A stretch of 19,070 nucleotides of DNA from Micavibrio sp. UBA5703 (GCA_002420015.1 DIHF01000036.1:40202-59271), one strand, 5' to 3'; positions 6,651 through 14,608 are shown, numbered from the stretch's first letter. Made by a program: numbers and translations. The notes: a model not told the origin generated them from the sequence alone.

Positions 6651-8055
6651 GCAGCGGCCCTGCAAAGAGGGTCCGGTTTTTCTGTGTGACAGGCACAGTA
6701 ACAATTCCATCAACCGCGAAGGCGCTCAAGGCAAAGCCCATCAGTATGGCCGATTGAGGCTCGATAATTTCAAGTGCGCCTAATGACTGCAAAAACTCCA
6801 GATGGTTTTTCATGGTCAGAATGATGTCAAATTTGGGATAGGGTTGCTGGCTGAAATCGATGGTGCCCGTTGCGCCGCCCTCGAAATTATCACGGAGCAG
6901 ACGGCTTTGCCGGATGGTCAATGTGTTGCCGCCGATGACGAGGTCGGCGGAAAAATCATGAAAGGCCAGAGGCTCCCTCCACTGAATGGCTTTGATCTCC
7001 ATTTTGTCGGCGCTTAAATGTGCAGGGAGAAAGGGAAAAGGCCAGCTTTGTGCCCGCAGGTTTTCAACGCGCAGCGTGCCTTCGGCGCTTTGGATATATT
7101 CGCTGGCTACACGCAACTGGATTGGCCCCGGAAAGCCGGAAATTTCGGGCGGCGTAATGTTGTGCCCCGGTGAAAGGTCGTGAAGGGAGGCGGTGTAAAT
7201 CGACCCGGCGCGCTCGGCGACAATGAACCACCAGCCGCTATAGAGGATAAAGGCCGTGGCAAGAAGGAAGAGTTTCGCGGCCAGGCCGATTTTCTTAGGC
7301 TGCGATGCGGCGGACTTTCCTCTTTCGGCTTCGGCGGCGAGATCGTTTGACGCGGATTCGAGTTTTCTTTCGAGCGTTTCCATCAGGGTTTTGCGGTCCA
7401 TCGCGCCGGGGGTGATGGGTTCGAGAAACTGAAACACCGCCGTGCCGGGGGATTTCAGCCAGCCGCGCCTGGGCCAGAAGGAGCCGCTATTCAGCGCCAG
7501 AGGAATGACGGGCAGGCCCGTGGCTTCCTGTATGCGGGCGATGCCAGCCTTATAGGGTTTGTCCTGCGGCGTTTCGTACGGGCGCACGCGGGTTCCCTGC
7601 GGGAAGATGACGACGGGCCGCCCTTGTTCTTTCATTCTCAACGCGCCTTCTTCGATTGATTTCAGGGCGCGTTCGGGCGTCGAACGGTCGATGGCGATGA
7701 CATCCGATTTTTTCAGGTAAAGCCCCCAGACGGGAAGATACAAAAGCTCTTTTTTCAAAATAATTGCCGGGTCGTCGAAAATGAAATGCAGCTTGAAGGT
7801 TTCAAAAAGTGATTGATGCTTGGCGGCAACGAGGAAGGGGCCATCTTTGGGGAGATGTTCAAGCCCGCGCACTTCGTAGGTCAGGCCCATAACGTGACGT
7901 TCAAAAAAACGCACGATGGATAGATAGGCGCGGACCGTGTTTAGATAATGTTTGCGCGGCAGTAAAAGGGTCGGAAGAAAGGCGATGCAGCTAACGGCGG
8001 TTGCGGCCATGAAAGTAATGTTGAAGATCGTGGAACGCAGAATGTGTTTACTCAT
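6577..8055 (-). CDS. Fusion: PlsC-type lysophospholipid acyltransferase plus DUF2125-like domain
   Basis: A 492-residue membrane protein. Residues 1-235 are a 1-acylglycerol-3-phosphate acyltransferase-like domain: N-terminal hydrophobic helix (about 10-32), the acyltransferase box as HQSLFE (H80 to E85, HX4E rather than the common HX4D), FPQGTR at 151-156 and VIPLALNSGSFWPR at 183-196. A charged linker (235-257) leads to a second membrane helix (258-279), then about 210 residues resembling DUF2125 (GWWF opening, ISGFPGPIQLRV, GATGTIDF). These two are, to my knowledge, usually separate neighbouring genes in alphaproteobacteria. The start is the ATG with AGGAG 5 nt upstream; it overlaps the upstream YdcF gene by 8 bp. 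It is the last gene of the ftsEX operon and its 3' end overlaps tyrA. The acyltransferase call is strong; the DUF2125 assignment is moderate. Confidence 0.82.
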   Translation of the reverse strand: MSKHILRSTIFNITFMAATAVSCIAFLPTLLLPRKHYLNTVRAYLSIVRFFERHVMGLTYEVRGLEHLPKDGPFLVAAKHQSLFETFKLHFIFDDPAIILKKELLYLPVWGLYLKKSDVIAIDRSTPERALKSIEEGALRMKEQGRPVVIFPQGTRVRPYETPQDKPYKAGIARIQEATGLPVIPLALNSGSFWPRRGWLKSPGTAVFQFLEPITPGAMDRKTLMETLERKLESASNDLAAEAERGKSAASQPKKIGLAAKLFLLATAFILYSGWWFIVAERAGSIYTASLHDLSPGHNITPPEISGFPGPIQLRVASEYIQSAEGTLRVENLRAQSWPFPFLPAHLSADKMEIKAIQWREPLAFHDFSADLVIGGNTLTIRQSRLLRDNFEGGATGTIDFSQQPYPKFDIILTMKNHLEFLQSLGALEIIEPQSAILMGFALSAFAVDGIVTVPVTQKNRTLFAGPLPIAALPDPRQTTLAPRRIRPDQAQ

Positions 8056-8683
8056 CGCCGCTCCTGTTGCTGGTTTTGTCTTCGACGATAATAGCCTTGC
8101 GTGGGGTTAAGGTCAGGATGATGCCACGAAAAATCCACTTGTTGTATTCGCTGAAGGTAATTTCCCAGAATTTTTTATCGCGTGGGCCGTAATCTTTATA
8201 GGGTACGGGGTTTTTGATGATCTCCACGCCCGGCAAGGCATGGGAAAATTCAAGCATGGCGCGGTTCATGTGGTATCCCGATGTGACAAGGCGTATTGAG
8301 GTATAAGCGTTCTCGCTAATCCATTGCCGGGCTTCCTGTGCATTTTCTGTTGTCGTTTCGGCATCGTGGCCGAGCGTGATGCAGCAGGGCGGCAGCGCGA
8401 CGTCGCCTTCCCACATCTTCATGATTTCCCATTTTGTGGTTTGAGGGTTGACGCCGGAAATAAACAGGTGGCGCGCGCGGCCCTGCGCGAACAGTTCAAG
8501 CCCGGTTTTCACGCGGTTGTTGCCGCCCGTGGGAACAATAATGGCATCGGTGATTTCATCGGGGCGCTGCGGTTTGGCCAGCAGGGAATTGGCCGAAAAA
8601 GCAAGATACCCGGCCAGCCACAGGAAGACGAAGGCAATCAGCACAAGCACCGTCATTTTTATATATTTTATGAGCGCGGTCAT
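8048..8683 (-). CDS. YdcF/SanA/ElyC-like DUF218 membrane protein
   Basis: A 211-residue protein with one N-terminal membrane helix (about residues 8-28) and a DUF218 domain facing the periplasm. Visible motifs are DAIIVPTGGNNRVKTGLELF (a ligand loop near residue 46), ARHLFISG, TTTENAQEA and RLVTSGYHMNRAMLEF, the usual DUF218 series. Family members have been tied to envelope integrity and lipid-carrier recycling (ElyC, SanA), but the exact reaction is not settled. It starts 11 nt after ftsX and overlaps the next gene by 8 bp, so it is part of the ftsEX operon, an arrangement seen in other alphaproteobacteria. Confidence 0.85.
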   Translation of the reverse strand: MTALIKYIKMTVLVLIAFVFLWLAGYLAFSANSLLAKPQRPDEITDAIIVPTGGNNRVKTGLELFAQGRARHLFISGVNPQTTKWEIMKMWEGDVALPPCCITLGHDAETTTENAQEARQWISENAYTSIRLVTSGYHMNRAMLEFSHALPGVEIIKNPVPYKDYGPRDKKFWEITFSEYNKWIFRGIILTLTPRKAIIVEDKTSNRSGDE

Positions 8684-8694
8684 GTGTCTGGACC

Positions 8695-9642
8695 CTACGG
8701 CATTCCGGCCAGCACGCGCAAAACAGTATGCCTTGCGGTCAGTGCCGAAATCCCGCAGGCGGCAACGGGCAAGAGGAACAGCGCGATCATATGCACGATG
8801 CCCAGTCTAAAATCAGGGATGAGCGCGCCGCCGGTATCGCCCGATATCAGCCCGATCAGGACCATGACGATCCCGGCACCCAATACGCCGACGACGCAGC
8901 CCTGCAGGGTAAGGGTCAGGGCGTGGCGCTGGAACTGGCTTGTGATGTAATCGTCCTTCGCGCCCATCAGGTGCAGAAGTTCAACCTCATCCTTATGCAC
9001 GGCCATGCGCGAGCGTATGGCCCCGGCAACGGCGGTGAAGGTCGTCGCGCCGATAATCAGCGTGATGATAAGGGCGGCGAACTGCATGGCCCCCGTAAAG
9101 CGCAGAAGGTCGTTGAGCCATGTTTCGTGGGTGTCGAGGCGTGCCGTGGGGCTGATGTCGCGGGCTGCCTTTTCGAGCGCGTGCAGTGTTTCGGGGGTCG
9201 TAACTTGAAGCTGCACGGAGATCAGGCCGGGCATGGGAACATCAATCAGGCTGACATCCTCGCCCAGCCAGGGGGAGATAAGATCCTGAATTTCCGAGTC
9301 GCTTAAAATATCAGCGCTTTTGACGGCCGGGTGATGGCGGATTTTCTCGGCAATTTCCTGCGTAAGGCTTTTGACGTTTTCGTTGGAGATGACGATACCG
9401 TCATGGGTTTCATTCGCACTTTCCGCCGGGACTTCGATGGTCAGTTTGTTTTCAAGGCCGGAACTCCAGCGATCGCCCATCGTCCTCAGCACGAAAGAGG
9501 CGCTTAAGGCCAGCACGGCCAGAAAGGTCATCAGCGCAATCAGAAGGATAAGAAAGCCCGAACCCTCGTCGCGGTTCAGCGGCAGGTCGTACTGGCGTTT
9601 CCCGTCGGCCACGCCGAGCTTTCTGTCTTTTTGAACGAACAT
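8695..9642 (-). CDS. ftsX: Cell division ABC transporter permease-like protein FtsX
   Basis: A 315-residue integral membrane partner of FtsE that transmits ATP hydrolysis across the inner membrane to control septal peptidoglycan hydrolases. It has a short cytoplasmic N-terminus, a first membrane helix (about 29-51), a large extracytoplasmic loop (about 52-175, with DTHETWLNDLLRFTGAM at its end) and three further helices in the FtsX C-terminal domain (AALIITLIIGATTFTAVAGAIRSRM, LTLQGCVVGVLGAGIVMVLIG, IALFLLPVAACGISAL). EVELLHLMGAKDDYI is the typical coupling segment. The start is the ATG at 9642; a TTG ten codons upstream is open but less likely. It lies 57 bp after ftsE. Confidence 0.92.
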   Translation of the reverse strand: MFVQKDRKLGVADGKRQYDLPLNRDEGSGFLILLIALMTFLAVLALSASFVLRTMGDRWSSGLENKLTIEVPAESANETHDGIVISNENVKSLTQEIAEKIRHHPAVKSADILSDSEIQDLISPWLGEDVSLIDVPMPGLISVQLQVTTPETLHALEKAARDISPTARLDTHETWLNDLLRFTGAMQFAALIITLIIGATTFTAVAGAIRSRMAVHKDEVELLHLMGAKDDYITSQFQRHALTLTLQGCVVGVLGAGIVMVLIGLISGDTGGALIPDFRLGIVHMIALFLLPVAACGISALTARHTVLRVLAGMP

Positions 9643-9699
9643 AGGGAAAAGCCTAAGCGATAGGCAGAGCAAATTGAAGTCTAATAATGGTAAATTTCC

Positions 9700-10404
9700 C
9701 TAAAAAACACCCTGAATTTTTTTCTGGATCCAGTTCTTTTGGGCGGTGGATTCTATGTTCAGGCGGCCGCCTTCAAGAACCATACGCGGGTGGCCGAGTT
9801 TGTCTATGACGGCCTGGTTGTGGGTGGCGATGACGATCGTCGTGCCCATGCGGTTGAGCTGGTCGAAGAGGTTCATGAGGCGAAAGCCGATATCATCGTC
9901 GAGGTTCCCGGTCGGCTCGTCCGCCAGCAGGAGGCGCGGGCGGGCGATGACGGCGCGGGCGATGGCGATGCGCTGCTGCTCGCCGCCGGACATGGTGGGG
10001 GGCAGTACGTTCGTTTTTCCGCCGAGGCCGACCCATTCCAGTAATTCATTGACGTTGTTTTGAATCTCCGTCTCCGGGCGGCCCAGAATGCGCAGCGGCA
10101 GGGCGACATTGTCGAAGGTGGAGAGGTGGTTCATCAGCCGAAAATCCTGAAACACCACGCCGATGCGCTGGCGGATGGGGGTCAGCTTGCGGCGGTCGAG
10201 GTCGTTGATGCTCTGGCCGAACATGGTGACCAGCCCGCGTGTCGGGCGGCGGCCCAGATAAATAAGGTTCATGAGCGAGGTCTTGCCCGCGCCGCTCGGC
10301 CCGGTCAGGAAATGGAAGGAGCCGGGCTCGAGCGCAAAACTGATATCGCTCAGAACTTCGGGGCCGATTCCATAACGCAATCCTACATTTTCAAATTTTA
10401 TCAA
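9700..10404 (-). CDS. ftsE: Cell division ATP-binding protein FtsE
   Basis: A 234-residue ABC ATPase that pairs with FtsX at the division site. Walker A GPSGAGKT at 35-42, Q-loop VVFQDFRLM, signature MSGGEQQRIAIARA at 138-151, Walker B LLLADEP at 158-164 and H-loop ATHNQAV are all intact. The opening MIKFENVGLRYG is the family's standard N-terminus, and it requires the TTG at 10404-10402 as start codon, because no ATG precedes the Walker A. The ribosome site is weak (CCGGAAC about 10 nt upstream). It begins 17 nt after the secreted repeat-protein gene, so the two are likely cotranscribed. About 12 residues after the H-loop region form a charged tail. Confidence 0.95.
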   Translation of the reverse strand: MIKFENVGLRYGIGPEVLSDISFALEPGSFHFLTGPSGAGKTSLMNLIYLGRRPTRGLVTMFGQSINDLDRRKLTPIRQRIGVVFQDFRLMNHLSTFDNVALPLRILGRPETEIQNNVNELLEWVGLGGKTNVLPPTMSGGEQQRIAIARAVIARPRLLLADEPTGNLDDDIGFRLMNLFDQLNRMGTTIVIATHNQAVIDKLGHPRMVLEGGRLNIESTAQKNWIQKKIQGVF

Positions 10405-10421
10405 AAGTTTGTTCCGGTTTA

Positions 10422-11183
10422 TTAAAGTTTTTCTTTATCAATTTCACGCGGCTTTTGCACATCCAGCAGGTATTGCAGCGCCTGAGATTTCATATAGTTG
10501 TTGTCCTTGATCGCCATGCCAGCCTTTATGGATTCTTCCAGCATACCATTATCCGCAAGGATTTTTGCAATTGTGGCATAGGCTTTGTCCCGGTAGGAAG
10601 GGTTGACGATTTTTTCGATGCTGGTCATGGCGGCGGCGAAATCTTTCCGTTCGGCCTGAATTTCCGCCGTTTCGCCATAGGCTTTGTTCCGCAGCGCCTC
10701 GTTTTCCATCCCGGCGGCGGTGGCCCATGCGCCTTCGTTATCTCCGGCAAAGGCTTGCCCCATGGCGATATAGGTCAGTGCTATGGCAAAGGAGGGCGCA
10801 TGAGTGATTTTCTTCGCCGATTCGTGAAGTTTGGTAAAAACGGCGTCGGCGGCCTCCGGGGTCAGCTTGTTGTCGGCCACGGTCATGCCGATGCCGCGAA
10901 TCGCCATGGCCTTGGTGTCGGGATTATCAATCTTGTCTATGAGCGCGATGGCTTCGTCGGTATGCCCGTCGAAAGCCAGCGTTTTGGCCAGTTCGCGGTA
11001 GGTCTGATCCCGCCAGCCCGGATTGTCGATTTTGCCCGCTGTGCCTTGCATCATGGTCATAATGCAGTGGCGCTCGGTTAAGGGGCAGGTTTCGACGGTG
11101 TCCTGTTCCTGCGCCAGAGCATTCGCGCTTACAGCGAAAAGGGCAAAAATTACCAAAATGAGGGATGTTTTTACGTTCAGCAT
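10422..11183 (-). CDS. Secreted TPR-like helical-repeat protein, first gene of the ftsEX operon
   Basis: A 253-residue protein that I do not recognise as a named family. Residues 1-24 form a Sec signal peptide (hydrophobic core LILVIFALFAVSA, cleavage probably after ANALA). Two cysteines follow (CPLTERHC). The rest is helical and repetitive: a unit of the form KIxNPxxRDxxYxxIAKxLAxxGxxxEAI occurs around residues 48-75 and again at about 185-215, with looser copies between, in the manner of TPR or Sel1-like solenoids. The ATG at 11183 has AAAGGA upstream; a longer open frame (to 11273) would lose the signal peptide. It sits 17 nt before ftsE and is divergent from the zinc-ribbon gene, with 62 bp between. 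A role as periplasmic partner is possible but is inference from position only. Confidence 0.75.
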   Translation of the reverse strand: MLNVKTSLILVIFALFAVSANALAQEQDTVETCPLTERHCIMTMMQGTAGKIDNPGWRDQTYRELAKTLAFDGHTDEAIALIDKIDNPDTKAMAIRGIGMTVADNKLTPEAADAVFTKLHESAKKITHAPSFAIALTYIAMGQAFAGDNEGAWATAAGMENEALRNKAYGETAEIQAERKDFAAAMTSIEKIVNPSYRDKAYATIAKILADNGMLEESIKAGMAIKDNNYMKSQALQYLLDVQKPREIDKEKL

Positions 11184-11245
11184 ATGGCTATCCTTTATGA
11201 CAGGATTTAAAAATACTAGAATACGAAGAGAAATAGAAGCATTCC

Positions 11246-12127
11246 ATGATTCTGACCTGTCCGAATTGCACAACGCGTTATCTGCTTCCGGCCCGTGCGT
11301 TGGCGCCGGATGGCCGCAACGTCAAATGTTCGGGGTGCAGCGAGATATGGTTTGAACTGCCGGACCGGGAAGAAATAGAGGCCGAGCGCCAGCCCGTGGA
11401 TATTCCCGAGGCGGTGAAGCCGATACGCGAAGGATCTTCCGTTCCGGCTTTGGCGGATGAAGCGGAGGAAAAACCTTCCAAGGCGCTGGCCAGTTACGGT
11501 CTGGCCGCTTCGATATTCGTTCTTGCTTTCGGGCTTTTGTTTGCCTTTCACAAGCCGGTCGTTCAGGCTTGGCCGCCGAGCCAGTTCCTTTTTGGACTTT
11601 TTGGCATTGAGCCTGCGCTGGCCTCCGAAGGTTTGGTGTTCGATAAGATCGCCGCCGCTTCGGACGGCAAGGCGGTTACCATCGAAGGTAATATATTGAA
11701 CCTGACATCGGAGGAGCGGCCCATTCCAACGATGAAGGCGTCATTACGCAAGGGTGAGGAAGAGGTTGTTGATCACTGGTTGATCGAGCCGCCGCAAAAA
11801 ACGCTGGCACCGGGGGAAAGCGTTTCCTTCAACGCTTCGTATGAAAGCGCGGCGGCAGGACAAGACGGTGCAACGGAGGTTAATGTAAAATTTGTTTTGG
11901 GAGGCGCTAATTCTAAAACTGCCGCAGCAGGCGGCGGTAGTAGTCAAGCTCCTGATCCGGGCGGTCAAGCTCACCCGAACGGCGGCGAAGAAGCCGAAGA
12001 ATCTGTTCAACATTCTTCCGCTGCGCCTCATCAGGAATCTTCACACGCGAGCCCGGAAACGGCCCCGGACGATCACCATTCTCCCCATATGGACGCCCCA
12101 GAGGATCCAGCTTCATCCCACCATTAA
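11246..12127 (+). CDS. MJ0042-type zinc-ribbon protein with DUF3426 domain and antisense-derived tail
   Basis: A 293-residue single-pass membrane protein. Residues 1-35 are an MJ0042 zinc ribbon (C5-x2-C8 and C28-x2-C31). The acidic linker runs to about 82, a membrane helix spans 83-101, and DUF3426 spans about 110-216 (FDKIAAASDGKAVTIEGNILNLTSEE, LAPGESVSFNASYE, VNVKFVLGGAN). Family members are widespread in proteobacteria with no firm function. The ATG at 11246 gives the standard MILTCPNC opening. Odd: residues 223-293 are a Ser/Pro/Glu/His-rich tail (nine histidines) encoded antisense to the last 215 bp of the DUF4175 gene. In the frame one base back, TAA codons occur at 11908-11910 and 11914-11916, just where DUF3426 should end, so the tail may come from a frameshift. 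Confidence 0.82.
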   Translation: MILTCPNCTTRYLLPARALAPDGRNVKCSGCSEIWFELPDREEIEAERQPVDIPEAVKPIREGSSVPALADEAEEKPSKALASYGLAASIFVLAFGLLFAFHKPVVQAWPPSQFLFGLFGIEPALASEGLVFDKIAAASDGKAVTIEGNILNLTSEERPIPTMKASLRKGEEEVVDHWLIEPPQKTLAPGESVSFNASYESAAAGQDGATEVNVKFVLGGANSKTAAAGGGSSQAPDPGGQAHPNGGEEAEESVQHSSAAPHQESSHASPETAPDDHHSPHMDAPEDPASSHH

Positions 12128-14480
12128 GGGACAGGCCTGTCATTTGCTGGATGCGGGCCATGAGCTGCTGGCTGAGTTGCTCCGAGGATTCTTTAAGATG
12201 TTCGATGGCTTTTTCCTGATGCGGGATGGACAGGCCGGGTTCGTTCTGACCCAACGCATCCGAGGACAAGCGCATTTCCTGCTCGGCAAGCCCCATGTTC
12301 TCCGGGATTTCGCCGAGCGCTTCGCCCGCCTCTAACATCAGTTTGCCGAGGATAACGCGCAACGCCTCCTGTTCGGTTTTGTTGCCCTGCGTGTTGATGG
12401 TGATTCCCTTGGGGGCTTTGTTCGGGTCCATTGTGGGCGGCGGCGGCACGTCGCCCATTTCAATTCCCCATTTTTCAAAGAGCGACATGTTGGGGTCGAG
12501 GGTATCGCCGTAGCCCTGTTTTTTCTTTTGCAGCGTTCCCGTGACTTCCATCTGGCCTTTGGTCCGGTCGAGAAGTTCCTGCTGGCGGTCGATGAGTTCC
12601 TGCAACTCGCTCACGCCCTCCATCATCATCTGCACATCTTCGGGCAGGGGCGTTGCCATGGACGGGTCCATGGAATCCATCATGCGCTGGAGCTGGGCAA
12701 GCATTTCGCGGGCGCTTTTTTTATCGCCGGACATCATTTGCGATTCCATCTGGTCGAGGAAACTTGAAAGAGCCTCCGGGTCCAGAAGGCTGGAGAGCAT
12801 TTCGGGCGGGATCATTTGCGGGCCGCCGTCTTCCGTCATGCGCTTTTGCAGTTCTCTTTGCAGTTCCGTGAGGTATTCCGCCATAGCAGAGCGCAGATCG
12901 TTCATCAGCATCGATATTTCCTGATCGGATATTTCGGGGTTGTCGAGGGCCTTTTCAAGGGCCTTCTGGGCTTCGCGCAGATTGCGGGCGGCCAGAGAAA
13001 GATTTCCATCTTCGATGGTCAGGGCCGTATCCCATAGCAGCTTGATGACGGCTTTGGCGGTTTCTTCGGAGGGGGTGTAGAAAAGGCGCGAGGCGGCGGA
13101 GCGGATCGCCAGAAACACGACGATGTTGTCGCGGAATGCCGAAGGGCGGTAAAGAAATTCCTCAACGCGCCTTGCCATGTCCTGTGATGATTCAACCGGA
13201 TGGCGCGCCAGAATTTTTCTTTCCTCGATCAGCGCCTTTGCGACGGGGTGATGGAATGCACGTTCCGGCAGCGTGATTTTAATGGGCGGCAGGGCGGCGC
13301 GCTGGCCGATATGATCGGTGATGCTGAGTTCGATAATCACGGGCAGGCCGGACCATGTATGAGGTGTTAAGTCATAGATAGGCTGAAATTCAAAGGAAAT
13401 GCCGGGCGGCGAGATAACCGAACGCGTCTCGCTGAACGGCTCGCCCAGCGGCGCTTCGGTAACGGAGGGGTCGAGCTTCATGGACAGGGTGATATCCTTC
13501 ACGCCGTAATCGTCGGTGACGGCAAGAGGAAACTTGATTTGCCCGTTATGCAGGATTTCGGGCGTGCCTTTGGATTCGATGGCAGGCGGGGAGTCGGGGA
13601 TGAGAGTATAGTTCCACGCGCTGCGCACGATGAACATCTGCCGGATGGCAAGGCGCGTGGCTTCGGGCGCCTCGATCTCAAGGCCGTAGCTGTCGTCGCC
13701 GAGGCGCTCCAGCGGCAACGTGGTTTCCCCGGCTTTCAGGGAGGGGCGGCCAAGCCCGCCCGCGACACGGACTTTTATTTTCGACCCTGCCGGGATTTTG
13801 AGAGGCTCACTTTTATTACCGGAACCTTCGAGGACGATCTGCGCGATCCCGGTATATTCGGGCGGCGTGATCCAGAGATTGATGCCTTCTGCTTTTTTGA
13901 AAGAAAAAGAAGGCGAGATCGGCGTCAGCCCGTTCCAGATGCGCTCATCCCAGCGCGGCCCGGAGATCATAAGCCCGATAATGAAAAGCATGATAACGCC
14001 AAGGCGCAGGGCGTAAGGGTCTTTTTTCGCGGCGAAGGCCCCAGGGCGCGGGGATTTGAGCTGGCCAAGCGCTGCGAGCATCCGGCTTTTGCCGCTTTCC
14101 CACAAGGTGCGGGTTTCCGCCTTTTCGGGATTTGAAAGGCTGTCCTGCAATCCGGTGATCGGGCGGTGGTGCAGGTTGCTGGATTGCTCAAGGCGGCGGT
14201 CGACAATTTTGCGGCCGGGCCATTCAAAATAACGAACATCCTTCAGATAAAGAAAAACGCAACCGCCCAAAAAAGTTGCCAGTGCCGCTACGGCACCCGG
14301 CGCGCCGAAGAAAGACGGGATCTGGAGCATCCAGAGGGCGCAGAACAAAAGCGCCCAGAAAAACACGCGCCACAGGCGCAGGCTGGCCTGTTCCAGCAGA
14401 AGGACAAGGAAAGCGAGTTTTCTTTTGCGCTCCAGCTTTTCGATCAGGTGGCGGTTTTCAAAATCCAGCGGGTCTATCAT
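11913..14480 (-). CDS. TIGR02302/DUF4175 family large membrane protein
   Basis: An 855-residue protein of an alphaproteobacterial family without assigned function. Membrane helices lie at about 38-56, 61-80 and 157-174; the remaining 680 residues should face the periplasm. The middle contains beta-rich segments (LWITPPEYTGIAQIVLEG, AVTDDYGVKDITLSM), then a long helical, Met- and Gln-rich part (about 500-690: MSDDL-like heptads, MEGVSELQELIDRQQELLDRTKGQM). The C-terminus is the family's conserved closing block (GGMKLDPLGRPYGENGDRPG, VKIPDEAQRKNVEQILRLLRRRSGE, DQELDYYRRLLRQF), which argues that this gene is intact in the region where the convergent zinc-ribbon gene overlaps it. The start is the ATG at 14480 with AAGAGA upstream. 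It lies downstream of lysA, separated by two GC hairpins; this neighbourhood is conserved in the class. Confidence 0.88.
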   Translation of the reverse strand: MIDPLDFENRHLIEKLERKRKLAFLVLLLEQASLRLWRVFFWALLFCALWMLQIPSFFGAPGAVAALATFLGGCVFLYLKDVRYFEWPGRKIVDRRLEQSSNLHHRPITGLQDSLSNPEKAETRTLWESGKSRMLAALGQLKSPRPGAFAAKKDPYALRLGVIMLFIIGLMISGPRWDERIWNGLTPISPSFSFKKAEGINLWITPPEYTGIAQIVLEGSGNKSEPLKIPAGSKIKVRVAGGLGRPSLKAGETTLPLERLGDDSYGLEIEAPEATRLAIRQMFIVRSAWNYTLIPDSPPAIESKGTPEILHNGQIKFPLAVTDDYGVKDITLSMKLDPSVTEAPLGEPFSETRSVISPPGISFEFQPIYDLTPHTWSGLPVIIELSITDHIGQRAALPPIKITLPERAFHHPVAKALIEERKILARHPVESSQDMARRVEEFLYRPSAFRDNIVVFLAIRSAASRLFYTPSEETAKAVIKLLWDTALTIEDGNLSLAARNLREAQKALEKALDNPEISDQEISMLMNDLRSAMAEYLTELQRELQKRMTEDGGPQMIPPEMLSSLLDPEALSSFLDQMESQMMSGDKKSAREMLAQLQRMMDSMDPSMATPLPEDVQMMMEGVSELQELIDRQQELLDRTKGQMEVTGTLQKKKQGYGDTLDPNMSLFEKWGIEMGDVPPPPTMDPNKAPKGITINTQGNKTEQEALRVILGKLMLEAGEALGEIPENMGLAEQEMRLSSDALGQNEPGLSIPHQEKAIEHLKESSEQLSQQLMARIQQMTGLSLNGGMKLDPLGRPYGENGDRPGPFPGSRVKIPDEAQRKNVEQILRLLRRRSGELDRPDQELDYYRRLLRQF

Positions 14481-14530
14481 GTCTCTTGTTATAGCCAGTC
14501 TAAAATAAGATGAGCATAAAAACTCTGCAT

Positions 14531-14590
14531 CCCCCGCGCAAGCGGGGGTCTTAACCGCTTGTTTTCAAAAGATCCCCGCTTACGCGGGGA
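14531..14590. repeat. Two GC-rich tetraloop hairpins between lysA and the DUF4175 gene
   Basis: CCCCCGC-GCAA-GCGGGGG (14531-14548) and TCCCCGC-TTAC-GCGGGGA (14573-14590) are each perfect 7-bp stems with 4-nt loops, 24 nt apart. They lie just after the lysA stop and before the DUF4175 start on the same strand. They look like REP-type intergenic palindromes (ATCCCCGC ... GCGGGGAT) that could attenuate or insulate transcription. Neither is followed by a clear T tract in the direction of lysA transcription. Confidence 0.7.
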
Positions 14591-14608
14591 ACGCAAAAAG
14601 GGGGCATC

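Noticed and set aside
9643..9672. TTG start extending FtsX by ten residues
   Set aside because: The added residues (LCLSLRLFP) are not typical of FtsX and the ATG at 9642 fits the family.
11184..11273. Longer start for the secreted repeat protein
   Set aside because: It would overlap the divergent zinc-ribbon gene and bury the signal peptide; the ATG at 11183 has a good ribosome site.
12031..12127. His-rich tail as a true metal-binding domain
   Set aside because: It is coded opposite conserved DUF4175 codons, so the histidines may simply be a by-product; reported as an oddity, not as a domain.
13539..14135. 198-codon plus-strand open frame
   Set aside because: Shadow of the DUF4175 gene; composition follows the antisense codon pattern.
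14531..14590. Possible CRISPR array, because the hairpins resemble type I-E repeats (CCCCGC ... GCGGGG)
   Set aside because: Only two units, not identical, in opposite sense and 24 nt apart; no further repeats, leader or cas genes.
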